Of a stretch of 15,289 nucleotides of DNA, positions 1 through 7,452 are shown piece by piece. Made by a program: the position numbers and the translations under genes. The stretch comes from Anaerolineaceae bacterium (GTDB taxonomy: Bacteria > Chloroflexota > Anaerolineae > Anaerolineales > Anaerolineaceae). Location of the stretch: NCBI GenBank assembly GCA_017995665.1, contig JAGOIM010000014.1, positions 1-15,289 of the forward strand, in the 5' to 3' direction. The notes under the pieces were generated by a model that did not search any database, was not told the DNA's origin, and saw nothing but the letters and a program-made list of their open reading frames with translations. Positions within the stretch are counted from its first letter, which is position 1, and the number at the start of each line of letters is the position of its first letter.

Positions 1-284
1 TCGGTTCGGTTGGACGCTTTGACGAAGGAATGACAGCCGGCAAGGGCTTTATTGGTCTGGCGGCGATGATTTTTGGCAACTGGATGCCAATCGGCTCGCT
101 GGGAGCAGGTTTGCTCTTTGGCTTTGCCGATGCAATTGGCTCAAAACTTTCGCTTTTGGGCTCGTCCATCCCACCTCAGTTTATGGCAATGGCACCCTAT
201 CTGATTACCATGATCGTTCTAGCCGGCTTTATCGGCAAGGGCCAGGCCCCCGCCGCCGAAGGCGAACCATACGAGAAAGAATAG
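1..284 (+). CDS. ABC transporter permease, nucleoside/simple-sugar type (C-terminal fragment)
   Basis: The 5' end is cut by the window edge; the reading frame starts at base 3 and ends with TAG at 282-284, leaving about 93 residues. The visible part holds two hydrophobic segments and the stretch DEGMTAGKGFIGLAAMIFG followed by GAGLLFGFADAIG. That pattern is typical of the C-terminal half of BPD_transp_2 permeases, the BmpC/YufQ type that works with Bmp-family nucleoside-binding lipoproteins and a double-ATPase subunit. By family knowledge it would be one of two membrane subunits importing nucleosides or simple sugars. The substrate cannot be read from this fragment. The ATG at position 30 is internal (GMTAGKG is mid-domain) and should not be taken as the start. 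The tail is short and acidic (AEGEPYEKE). A hairpin terminator lies about 70 bp downstream, so this is probably the last gene of its operon. Confidence 0.85.
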   Translation, partial: GSVGRFDEGMTAGKGFIGLAAMIFGNWMPIGSLGAGLLFGFADAIGSKLSLLGSSIPPQFMAMAPYLITMIVLAGFIGKGQAPAAEGEPYEKE

Positions 285-476
285 CAGTTAGGGGTTAGGG
301 GACAGGGGACAGTACACAGTTAGCAGTATACAGTTTGCAGCAAAAAATATATTTTAGCCGTTGTCATTTTTGATAACGGCTATTTTTAATCTAACTGCCA
401 ACTATTTACTGTTAACTGCCAGCTGCATACTGTTTCCTCGCCCTGCTCCCCGCTTCCCGTTTCCCGCTTCCCGTCC
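285..476. repeat. G-rich/C-rich degenerate short-repeat block
   Basis: The left part carries G-rich units (TTAGGGG, ACAGGGG repeated) and CAGTTAGCAGTATACAGTTT-like units. The right part carries the complementary versions (TACTGTTAACTGCC, then CCCTGCTCCCCGC and repeated TTCCCGC). The two halves are therefore a loose inverted repeat around the terminator hairpin at 355-387. The same motif vocabulary recurs at 12633-12810, so this is a dispersed family. It does not look coding. Similar AGGGGACAGGGGACAG-type blocks are known in intergenic DNA of cyanobacteria and some Chloroflexota; assigning this copy to such a family is from memory. Confidence 0.7.
355..387 (+). terminator. Intrinsic terminator after the permease gene
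   Basis: The 12-bp stem TAGCCGTTGTCA / TGATAACGGCTA has one G-U pair and a TTTT loop, and is followed directly by five T. It sits inside the G-rich repeat block, 70 bp after the permease stop, and separates it from the ABC exporter operon. Confidence 0.8.
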
Positions 477-523
477 AATATAGTAAAATCCTAATTGATT
501 AAATACTTAAAGTTGGAGAACGC

Positions 524-1441
524 ATGGACACTATCGTTGTCAACCACATTTCGAAAAGCTTCGGTGAATTAAAGGCTGTCAAAGACATCTTTTTTGAAGT
601 TCGCCCGGGTGAAATTTTTGGTTTGCTTGGACCAAATGGCTCCGGTAAAACCACTACTATACGCATTATTTTAGACATCTACCAGCCTGATTCAGGCAGC
701 ATTTCCATTCTCAATGGACCGATGACCGAAGAAAAATTGAACAACATCGGTTACCTGCCCGAAGAACGCGGGCTTTATCAAGAGGTTGAGATTGAAAAAA
801 ACCTGACTTATTTAGCAAGTCTCAAAGGTCTCACGAAAGAACAAATTGATGAGCGCCTCCCCAAATGGTTAGAACGATTTGATTTGACCGAACACAAAAA
901 GAAAAAGAGCAAAGAGCTAAGCAAGGGTATGCAGCAAAAGGCGCAACTGATTGCCACCTTGATTCACGAACCCGAAGTTATCATCATCGACGAGCCCTTC
1001 TCTGCCCTCGACCCGGTCAACACCCAACTGGTCAAAGATTTGCTGATCGAGTTGCGCAATCAGGGCAAAACCATCATCATGTGTACCCACCAAATGAATC
1101 AGGTAGAGCAGCTTTGTGATCGCCTGGTATTGGTTGACGAAGGAAAAGTTTTGCTTTCGGGTACGCTCAAAGAAGTCCGCGAACGTTTTTCGTCCAATCA
1201 AGTTTTGCTCCAAATTGAAGGTGACATACCCGCCACCCTCTCGGGGATTGAAAACACTGAGAAACAAGGGCTCTATCTGCGCCTCTCGCTCAAAGATGGC
1301 ACGGACCCGCAAGAACTCTTGAAACACTTGATTGAAAACGGCGTGAAAGTTGACTCTTTTGAAATCGCTACGCCGACTTTAGATGAAATCTTCATATCGG
1401 TAGTTAAGCAAGGCAAAAACGGCTATGAAGAAGATAATTAA
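524..1441 (+). CDS. ABC exporter ATP-binding protein, NatA/YhaQ type
   Basis: This is a 305-residue cytoplasmic ATPase that powers an ABC-2 exporter. Visible motifs are Walker A GPNGSGKTT at 36-44, the Q-loop region GYLPEERGLY at 76-85, the signature LSKGM at 132-136, Walker B VIIIDEP at 152-158, D-loop SALD at 160-163 and the H-loop histidine at 189. The YLPEERGLY sequence is characteristic of the NatA/YhaQ group. Residues from about 215 to the end match the C-terminal extension (DUF4162-like) usual in this group. GGAGA at 515-519 is a good ribosome-binding site 4 nt before the ATG. The gene overlaps the first permease gene by 17 bp, so the three genes should be one transcript. The signature has K where LSGGQ has G, a substitution common in this subfamily. 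The exported substrate is unknown; sodium (NatAB) is only one possibility. A weak TAAAAT at 484-489 could be the -10 box. Confidence 0.93.
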   Translation: MDTIVVNHISKSFGELKAVKDIFFEVRPGEIFGLLGPNGSGKTTTIRIILDIYQPDSGSISILNGPMTEEKLNNIGYLPEERGLYQEVEIEKNLTYLASLKGLTKEQIDERLPKWLERFDLTEHKKKKSKELSKGMQQKAQLIATLIHEPEVIIIDEPFSALDPVNTQLVKDLLIELRNQGKTIIMCTHQMNQVEQLCDRLVLVDEGKVLLSGTLKEVRERFSSNQVLLQIEGDIPATLSGIENTEKQGLYLRLSLKDGTDPQELLKHLIENGVKVDSFEIATPTLDEIFISVVKQGKNGYEEDN

Positions 1442-2630
1442 CGTTTCAAAGTACGAATATCTTCATCATGTCAGTAAACCTCGCTTTTGGCTGATGCTTT
1501 TTGGTGTGCCTTTGGCTATGCTGGCTATTTTTGCCGTTAGTTTTCTCTTCACTTTTTTGTCTTTTGACCAATCTCCGGTTGCTTATATTGACCGGGCAAA
1601 TCTCATCAGCCAACCTCAGACCTTGCCGGAAAGTCAAAATCTTTTCAGCATCACTATTCCGCTTTTAGCCTATCAGGATGAAGCCAAAGCGCGGGCTGAT
1701 GTCGAAAATGGCACACTGCAAGGATATTTTGTCATTCCAAGCGATTTTCTATCAAACTACACCATCAACCTTTTTGCCAACAAACAAGTTGATTCAGATG
1801 TGACTTCGGAAATAAGAAGCTTTATCCATGAGAATCTATTGCTTCGGACAAATATTGAACACCTGAACCGCATCGAAGCCGGAAGTGTCATCAGCCTCCA
1901 ATCTCTTGATGGGAGTGAGCTTTCCGACGGAAACGGTATGGGACGCATTTTAGTGCCAATTTTGATTAGCGTGCTCTACTTTATCCTGGTAAGAAGTGGC
2001 AGCGGTTATCTTTTGCAATCTCTGGTCGAGGAAAAGCAAAACCGCACCATGGAAATCATGATTACATCCATGACCCCGAAACAATTAATGCTTGGGAAAA
2101 TAATCGGCAATTTAGGTCTCGGTTTTACCCAAATTGCTGTTTGGCTCGTTTTGGGTGGCTTAGCCATCTTCCTGTTTAGAGACCGGCTTGCTTTCCTGGG
2201 CAACCTCACCCTCTCCGGCAGCTACCTGGCAATTAGCATTTTGACTATGGTGCTTTCTTTTATCGTCGTGGCTGGTTTGTTCGCCATTATCGGGGCGACT
2301 ATGAGCAGCATGGAAGAAGGCAATTCCATCTCCGGTTTGATTATCCTCCCCATGATGATGCCCTTTTATTTCGTGTCTACCTACTTCAGCAATCCAAACG
2401 GTTTAATTCCGCGTATATTGAGTTACATCCCCATTAGCGCACCGCTTTCCTTAAGCCTGCGAATGACTTTCACTACGGTTCCGACTTGGGAAATTCTCTT
2501 GATTTTTGCAATTTTGCTTGTTTCAATCGTTTTGGTTTTCTGGATTTCGGGAAAAGCCTTTAGACGAGGTTTGCTGGAATACAACAAACGTCTCAATCTG
2601 CGCGACATTTTCGCTAAGGAGGTGAAATAA
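1425..2630 (+). CDS. ABC-2 type transporter permease, first of pair
   Basis: This is a 401-residue integral membrane protein. One TM helix lies near 21-46, followed by an extracytoplasmic domain of about 125 residues (47-173). A cluster of membrane segments then appears near 174-196, 223-252, 265-290, 304-320 and 356-376. The cytoplasmic coupling motif EEKQNRTMEIMITSMTPKQL (202-221) is typical of ABC2_membrane_3/NatB-type permeases and marks contact with the ATPase. It would form one half of the export channel with the next gene product. Its ATG lies inside the ATPase gene with no strong Shine-Dalgarno, so translation is probably coupled. The last codons (AAG GAG GTG AAA) double as the ribosome-binding site of the following gene. 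Confidence 0.9.
   Translation: MKKIINVSKYEYLHHVSKPRFWLMLFGVPLAMLAIFAVSFLFTFLSFDQSPVAYIDRANLISQPQTLPESQNLFSITIPLLAYQDEAKARADVENGTLQGYFVIPSDFLSNYTINLFANKQVDSDVTSEIRSFIHENLLLRTNIEHLNRIEAGSVISLQSLDGSELSDGNGMGRILVPILISVLYFILVRSGSGYLLQSLVEEKQNRTMEIMITSMTPKQLMLGKIIGNLGLGFTQIAVWLVLGGLAIFLFRDRLAFLGNLTLSGSYLAISILTMVLSFIVVAGLFAIIGATMSSMEEGNSISGLIILPMMMPFYFVSTYFSNPNGLIPRILSYIPISAPLSLSLRMTFTTVPTWEILLIFAILLVSIVLVFWISGKAFRRGLLEYNKRLNLRDIFAKEVK
2616..2625 (+). promoter_or_regulatory. Near-perfect Shine-Dalgarno for the second permease
   Basis: AAGGAGGTGA is fully complementary to the usual 16S rRNA 3' tail and sits 7 nt (measured from GGAGG) before the ATG at 2630. It is embedded in the last codons of the preceding permease gene and fixes the start of the next one. 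Confidence 0.85.
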
Positions 2631-3871
2631 TGGCTAAACTTCGGCAAATTTTCAAATTTGAATTTCTAAACACCGTCACAAAGCGCTCTTTCATCCTCTC
2701 GGTGATTCTGGTGCCGCTAATTCCGGCAATCTTACTTTTCGCCTTGAATTTTCTTAACCAAAATGACGACTCTCCCTCGCTTACCGAAGTTTTTACCAGC
2801 GAAGTTGCCAATCCCTTGCCTGTGGGTGTTGTCGATCAGAGCGGGCTCATCAAAGATTATCCGGACTGGCTCACCCAGGGCAACTTGCTGCCGATTGCCG
2901 ATGAAGCGACTGCCCGAGAGCAAACAGCTGATAATCTTTTGGAAGGTTTTTACATCGTTTCGGCCGATTATTTGGAAAGTGGCAAAGTTACATTCATAAA
3001 ACCGGAAATCAACATGATTACCGAGCTTGTTCAGCAAGGCGCTTTGGACGACCTGATTAATTTCAACCTGATGGGCAGCGATCAGGACCTTTTCCTCCGC
3101 TATACGAACCCGTTCAATTACACTTTTGAGTATATTGACGAAGCAAATGCCGATACGCGCGACCAGGATGACCCCTCAACCTTCTTTGCACCATATGCAA
3201 TCATCATGCTTTTTTACATGTTGATTGTATTGAGTTCGAGTTTTATGCTGACGGCGGTCGGAAAAGATAAGGATAATAAAACCATTGAAGTTTTACTCAC
3301 TTCGGCCAAACCGCTCGAATTGTTCGTCGGCAAACTATTAGCTTTTGCTGCTTCCAGTTTGCTTCAATTCGTCGCCTGGGGAGCTGCCGCAGCTATTATT
3401 ATGAACTTCGGCGGAAACTCCCTCAGCTTCTTGCAAGGTATGCAAATGCCTACTCGGGTTTTCGCTTTCGGGGTTCCCTATTTCCTCCTTGCTTACTTCC
3501 TTTATGGCAGTCTGATGGCCGGTTTGGGTGCTCTTGCTCCTAACATGCGCGAGGGAAACCAGGCATCGTTCATTTTGATGATGCCCATGTTATTCAGCAT
3601 CATGGCTATGCAACAAATCATTCAAAACCCAAATGGCGGTCTCAGTCTCTTCTTAAGCCTCTTTCCACCCACATCTTCGGTGATCATGATGGCTCGCCTC
3701 TCGATTGATGCTGTCCCGTTTTGGCAAATCGCCCTGTCGCTTCTGCTCTTGATTGCGACAGTCTGGTTCGTCATCAGAGCAGTGGCAAATATGTTTAGCT
3801 CTCAAACCCTCATCAGTGGTGAAAAGTTTGAGACAAAGAAGTTTTTTAGAATGTTCCTCTCGAGGAAATAA
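2630..3871 (+). CDS. ABC-2 type transporter permease, second of pair
   Basis: This 413-residue membrane protein has the same plan as its upstream neighbour. There is a TM helix at about 20-42, an extracytoplasmic domain at about 43-185, then TM segments near 187-208, 230-260, 278-302, 314-330 and 365-385. The coupling motif KDKDNKTIEVLLTSAKPLEL (212-231) aligns with EEKQNRTMEIM of the first permease, and NPNGG (333-337) matches NPNG in the partner. The two are therefore diverged paralogs that probably pair as a heterodimer on an ATPase dimer. The ATG shares its A with the TAA of the upstream gene. The gene is followed by the foldback and the bidirectional terminator, which closes the operon. 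Confidence 0.9.
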   Translation: MAKLRQIFKFEFLNTVTKRSFILSVILVPLIPAILLFALNFLNQNDDSPSLTEVFTSEVANPLPVGVVDQSGLIKDYPDWLTQGNLLPIADEATAREQTADNLLEGFYIVSADYLESGKVTFIKPEINMITELVQQGALDDLINFNLMGSDQDLFLRYTNPFNYTFEYIDEANADTRDQDDPSTFFAPYAIIMLFYMLIVLSSSFMLTAVGKDKDNKTIEVLLTSAKPLELFVGKLLAFAASSLLQFVAWGAAAAIIMNFGGNSLSFLQGMQMPTRVFAFGVPYFLLAYFLYGSLMAGLGALAPNMREGNQASFILMMPMLFSIMAMQQIIQNPNGGLSLFLSLFPPTSSVIMMARLSIDAVPFWQIALSLLLLIATVWFVIRAVANMFSSQTLISGEKFETKKFFRMFLSRK

Positions 3872-3907
3872 GCATTCCGGAAGACAAAATTTTCAATAAA
3901 ATCAAGT

Positions 3908-3996
3908 GTAGATACCGTCTTGGGTGTCAAGGGTTTTTGGCCCTAATTTGTGCATAATTAGGGTCAAAAACCCTCGATTTTCAAGACGGTATCTAC
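3908..3996. repeat. 89-bp foldback (long imperfect palindrome)
   Basis: The outer arms GTAGATACCGTCTTG (3908-3922) and CAAGACGGTATCTAC (3982-3996) are perfectly complementary over 15 bp. The inner arms 3930-3948 and 3956-3974 pair over 19 bp with a single G-T wobble and enclose a 7-nt loop. A symmetric 7 x 7 internal loop (3923-3929, 3975-3981) separates the two stems. No T-tract follows either end, so it is not itself a canonical terminator. No clear target duplication flanks it. It lies in the gap between two convergent operons and could be a MITE-like element or an mRNA-stabilising structure. Confidence 0.8.
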
Positions 3997-3998
3997 GC

Positions 3999-4024
3999 AA
4001 AAAAACCACCGTAAAGGTGGTTTT
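3999..4024. terminator. Bidirectional intrinsic terminator
   Basis: The 9-bp perfect stem AAAACCACC (4002-4010) / GGTGGTTTT (4016-4024) has loop GTAAA. Read on the minus strand it ends in seven T (complement of 3999-4005), so it should terminate the replication operon efficiently. On the plus strand only four T follow, giving weaker termination of the ABC operon. Confidence 0.8.
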
Positions 4025-4069
4025 CAGGGTACTAAAAATACCAGACCGCTACGTGCCTTTTGGCTTATG

Positions 4070-5443
4070 CTATTTCCCGACAAAACCCGGAGCGGTGATT
4101 ACTTGAATCTTACACAACCTGCGGTCGGCCATGCGGCTGAAAAGGCGCGGGTCCAATTCGTCAGCCAGGAAGGACGAGGTGATCACTGTTGGCAATTCGG
4201 CGTTATAGCGATAATTGAACAGTTGGTAGAGCTTTTCGCGTACCCAGGGTGTGGCGGATTGTGTGCCGAGGTCGTCCAAAATCAGAAGTTTTGCCGTCCG
4301 CACTTCGGAAAAGCGTTTGTCCAAACTTGAGCCGCTGTTTGGGTTAAAGGCTGCCCGCAGATAATCCAACAAGTCGGGAACCACGATAAAAAGAGGCGGT
4401 TCGCCCTTTGCTGATTGATAATTTCCAATGGCGGCTGCCAGATGAGTTTTGCCGGAGCCATAGGTGCCATGAAAACTCAGCCAGCCTTTGGGATTCTCGG
4501 CAAAGCTGTGTGCCGTTTCGAAGGCATCTTTCAGCGATTTAATATCTTCTTTGCGCAAACCTTCATCTCGGCGAATACTGAAGGTGCCGAAGGTTTGCTT
4601 GGAGTGTAAATGCAGGCTGGAAAGCTCGGGATGTCCAAATTCGTCTGTCGGGTTGCGATAATCGGGGGCGAGGATATGGACATGCATAACCAAATCGGGG
4701 TCAAGCAAGCGTGAATGGATTCGTCCGTCAAAATCGCTTAATTCTTGATTCGTGGTTATGACGGTTGGCAGGCGGTTGATATAGCGAGAATTAATCAGCT
4801 GGAATAATTTTTCTTCTGCCCAGGCGGTTGAACTTTGTGTACCAAAATCGTCCATCACGAGCAGCGGCGCGTTTCGGATTTCGTTAAAACGCTCTTCGTA
4901 GCTACTGTTGCCACTCAAGCTATATGAGGAGCGCAACCAATCGAGCAGGTCAGGCACAGTCAAAAATATGGTCGGCATGCCCATCGCAACGGCTTCATTT
5001 GCAATTGCAGCAGCAAGATGTGTTTTTCCGGAGCCATAATTACCAGTCAGCAAGAGCCATCCGCGCTGTAAACCGGCGAAGTTTTGGGCGGAATTATAGG
5101 CTTGTTCCAAGGAATTTGCCTGGACTTCACCCAAACCGACACGACCGCGAGGTTGGAAATTTTGGAAGGTCAAGTTGGCAAGCGAACCTAAATTGCTCAA
5201 TGCAAAAAGATGCTGCTGTTGCAGTGCTTGCACGGTTTTCAAGCGGCAGGTGCAAATTTCGCTTTTGCCAAAGCGCGGATCACCTATAGGCACATCGTAA
5301 CCGACAAAGCCAAGCCCATGACAGATTGGACATTCCGGATCTCCGGGCCCATAAATTTCAATCCCGTTTTCGGGATCATCATCATTTGGGATGTTGCTTT
5401 TGTTGGTCGAGCCAGGCATTCCTAAATTTGTCGGGATTTGCAT
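4070..5443 (-). CDS. DnaC/DnaI-like helicase loader with two tandem AAA+ domains
   Basis: Residue numbers here follow the longest frame, which starts at 5524. A putative zinc site CPIC (65-68) / CTC (91-93) comes first, followed by two homologous DnaC/IstB-type ATPase domains. Domain 1 has Walker A GNYGSGKTH (161-169), Walker B LLVMDDFG (221-228), sensor-1 ITTN (256-259) and a likely arginine finger SRLLDP (271-276). Domain 2 has GTYGSGKTH (353-361), LLILDDLG (413-420), ITSS where sensor-1 Asn is expected (448-451), and SRMADR (463-468). Typical loaders have one AAA+ domain and 250-310 residues. As last gene of the bfn-dnaB-dnaD operon it probably loads DnaB at the origin. The frame from 5524 would overlap dnaD by 143 bp. 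ATG 5443 is preferred (weak GAGAAAG upstream, 62-bp overlap), and ATG 5419 is possible. An IstB-type transposition role is unlikely because no transposase is near. Confidence 0.88.
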   Translation of the reverse strand: MQIPTNLGMPGSTNKSNIPNDDDPENGIEIYGPGDPECPICHGLGFVGYDVPIGDPRFGKSEICTCRLKTVQALQQQHLFALSNLGSLANLTFQNFQPRGRVGLGEVQANSLEQAYNSAQNFAGLQRGWLLLTGNYGSGKTHLAAAIANEAVAMGMPTIFLTVPDLLDWLRSSYSLSGNSSYEERFNEIRNAPLLVMDDFGTQSSTAWAEEKLFQLINSRYINRLPTVITTNQELSDFDGRIHSRLLDPDLVMHVHILAPDYRNPTDEFGHPELSSLHLHSKQTFGTFSIRRDEGLRKEDIKSLKDAFETAHSFAENPKGWLSFHGTYGSGKTHLAAAIGNYQSAKGEPPLFIVVPDLLDYLRAAFNPNSGSSLDKRFSEVRTAKLLILDDLGTQSATPWVREKLYQLFNYRYNAELPTVITSSFLADELDPRLFSRMADRRLCKIQVITAPGFVGK

Positions 5444-6068
5444 CAGCTTTCTCATTTGTCTTTTTGCGTCCTTTTTCTTGCCAATTGCGCAGAATCGCCT
5501 GCACATAGCGCCAGTTGCGCACATTATAATCCACCGCTTCTTTCATGGCATCTTCGAGCCATTCTATCGGGTAGATTTCCAAATCTGCTTTGATTGTTTC
5601 GGCAATCATCGGGTTCAGTGCCCCAAAATTGCTTTCGTAAAGTTTGAAAATATTTGGTTTTTCCGCTTCGGCTAAAACGCTCGCCAGGCGAAGTTCGCCG
5701 ATTGCTTCGGGGTTTTCAAGCAGTTTTTGATAAATTTCTCTGCCCTTTGTTGTCCCGGGAATCAAAAACAAGTTTTGTGGATTTTCAGCTTCCTTGACAG
5801 CGAAGAGCAAATTGCTTTCCTGCAATTCGGTCAGGGCTATTTCGAAAACACGCTGGTCCTGAAACTTTTCCGGCAAATCAAGCCGAAGGTCAAAAGCCAA
5901 AATCAAATCCGTTTGCGATTCCTGCCGACTGATATGTTGGAAAACTGCCAACAAAACCAGAATTGCATCCGGGCTCAAATCCTGAATACAGTCCAGAAAG
6001 TTTAGCGGCAGTGAAACCGGCAGGGATTTATCGGAAAAAGGGCTTTGTTCCATCAGAGAAAAACTCAC
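5382..6068 (-). CDS. DnaD-like primosome protein
   Basis: This is a 228-residue protein. The N-terminal half (about 17-105) looks like a compact helical/winged-helix region. Residues 139-200 match the DnaD/DnaB-II C-terminal domain: NIFKLYESNFGALNPMIAE, then a tryptophan-centred helix (PIEWLEDAMKEAVDYNVRNW), ending in YVQAILRNWQEKG, the YxxxILxxW hallmark. In Firmicutes this domain binds ssDNA and DnaA/DnaI partners and remodels DNA at the origin and restart forks. The tail after 200 is charged and probably flexible. The start is GTG at 6068 and overlaps the dnaB stop as GTGA, so translation is coupled. An ATG at 6053 (residue 6) is an alternative. Its position between dnaB and the loader gene strongly supports a primosome role. 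The family call rests on the C-terminal motif; the N-terminal half is poorly conserved. Confidence 0.85.
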   Translation of the reverse strand: MSFSLMEQSPFSDKSLPVSLPLNFLDCIQDLSPDAILVLLAVFQHISRQESQTDLILAFDLRLDLPEKFQDQRVFEIALTELQESNLLFAVKEAENPQNLFLIPGTTKGREIYQKLLENPEAIGELRLASVLAEAEKPNIFKLYESNFGALNPMIAETIKADLEIYPIEWLEDAMKEAVDYNVRNWRYVQAILRNWQEKGRKKTNEKADANPDKFRNAWLDQQKQHPK

Positions 6069-7426
6069 TCCACAAAAGCTCTGTCTGTGAATTGCGCTAA
6101 TTCTTCCAAAAAGATCACTTCCACACCCGAATGGACAGGTCCATGACGATGTTTGGCAATCGAAATTTTGGCGATGTTGTGATAGGGGCTTTCTTTGTCA
6201 TCCATGTGGGGGCGGTTGATAAACATGACGATATCAGCATCTTGTTCGAGCGAACCGGATTCGCGCAAGTCAGACAGAATCGGGGTTTTATCATTTCTGG
6301 TTTCAACGGCACGAGAAAGCTGTGCCGCAGCAATTACCGGCACTTCCAGCTCGCGCGCTAAAATTTTCAGCTGTCTGGAAATGTAAGAAACTTCCTGAAC
6401 GCGATTCTCAGAGCGTCTGTCGCCGGACATCAGCTGCAAATAGTCGATAATTACCAAATCGAGAGTGTGTTCATCTTTTAACCGGCGGCATTTTGCGCTT
6501 AATTGAAGCGGGGTAATGCCGGGAGTATCGTCGATGAAGATGTTGACATTTTCAAATTTTGTGATGGAAGACATCAGTTTGTCCGCCTCAGCACCGCTAA
6601 ATTTTCCGGTGCGCAATTTTTGTGAATCAATCCCGGTTTCTTGCGAAAGCATCCTTTGCAAAAGCTGATCGGCTGACATTTCCAGCGAAAACATAGCAAC
6701 ATTTCGCCGCAAAGCCATCCCGACATTTTTGGCGATACCGGTCAGGAAGCCGGTTTTACCCATACCGGGACGACCGGCTATGATGATAAAATCCGATTTA
6801 TGTAAACCCTGCAAAACTTTGTCAACATCTTTCAAACCAGTTTTTAAGCCACCAATTTCAGCGTCATCCTGGTTGTTTTCAGAGATTTTTTCCAGATACT
6901 CACTGGCGACCTCCCCAATTGGGATTAGATCGCGCTTAAAGCGGTTTTGACTGACGTTATAAATCGAACTTGTTGCCTTATCCAGCACAACATCCAGGTC
7001 AGTACCTTTGTGATAAGCCAGTGAAGCGATATCAGTTGCAGCACTGACCAAACGACGGCGAGTATTAAGTTCGCTAATCGTTCGGGCATAGGAAACGGCA
7101 TGCATTGAGGAGGGAACGCGATTGCTGATCTGTAGCAGGTAGTCTAAACCGCCGACATCCTCAAGATGACCTTTGGCTTCCAAAACTTCTTTAACAGTCA
7201 GGACGTCAATATAGTGCTTTTCCTGGTCAAGGGTTAAAAAGGCTTCCCAAATATATTGATGGCGGGGTTGATAAAAATCGCTTGCTTCAAGGAAAGAAAG
7301 CACATCAACGAGCACATCAGGATTAATCAGGATAGAACCTATCAGGGCTTCTTCGAGATCACGGTCATGAAGCTTGTTCTCGCTGATTGAGATGTTCTCG
7401 TCAGATTGTTCGTAATAATCTTCCAC
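6065..7426 (-). CDS. dnaB: Replicative DNA helicase DnaB
   Basis: This is a 453-residue hexameric 5'-3' helicase that unwinds the replication fork. The N-terminal primase-interacting helical domain spans about 20-125 (ALIGSILINPDVL near 27-39), followed by a linker to about 185. The RecA-type motor carries Walker A GRPGMGKT (218-225), the H1a catalytic glutamate in SLEM (E249), Walker B VIIDYLQL (325-332), H3 AAQLSRAVE (367-375) and H4 SDLRESGSLEQDADIV (385-400). The KHRHGP motif at 425-430 holds the arginine finger (usually K-x-R-N-G-P). Length and all motifs are normal, and no intein is present. The start is GTG with AAGGA six nt upstream on the minus strand. It follows the BFN gene by 26 bp and overlaps dnaD by 4 bp. 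Confidence 0.97.
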   Translation of the reverse strand: MEDYYEQSDENISISENKLHDRDLEEALIGSILINPDVLVDVLSFLEASDFYQPRHQYIWEAFLTLDQEKHYIDVLTVKEVLEAKGHLEDVGGLDYLLQISNRVPSSMHAVSYARTISELNTRRRLVSAATDIASLAYHKGTDLDVVLDKATSSIYNVSQNRFKRDLIPIGEVASEYLEKISENNQDDAEIGGLKTGLKDVDKVLQGLHKSDFIIIAGRPGMGKTGFLTGIAKNVGMALRRNVAMFSLEMSADQLLQRMLSQETGIDSQKLRTGKFSGAEADKLMSSITKFENVNIFIDDTPGITPLQLSAKCRRLKDEHTLDLVIIDYLQLMSGDRRSENRVQEVSYISRQLKILARELEVPVIAAAQLSRAVETRNDKTPILSDLRESGSLEQDADIVMFINRPHMDDKESPYHNIAKISIAKHRHGPVHSGVEVIFLEELAQFTDRAFVE

Positions 7427-7452
7427 TCTTTTTCCTTTTATTCCATATAAAT

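Noticed and set aside
917..1327. Long minus-strand reading frame opposite the ABC ATPase gene
   Set aside because: It is antisense to a gene with all ABC motifs, has no recognisable domain and no ribosome-binding context.
5444..5524. Extended N-terminus of the loader starting at 5524
   Set aside because: It would overlap the dnaD-like gene by 143 bp, and its residues (Cys/Lys/Arg-rich) look like out-of-frame translation of that gene.
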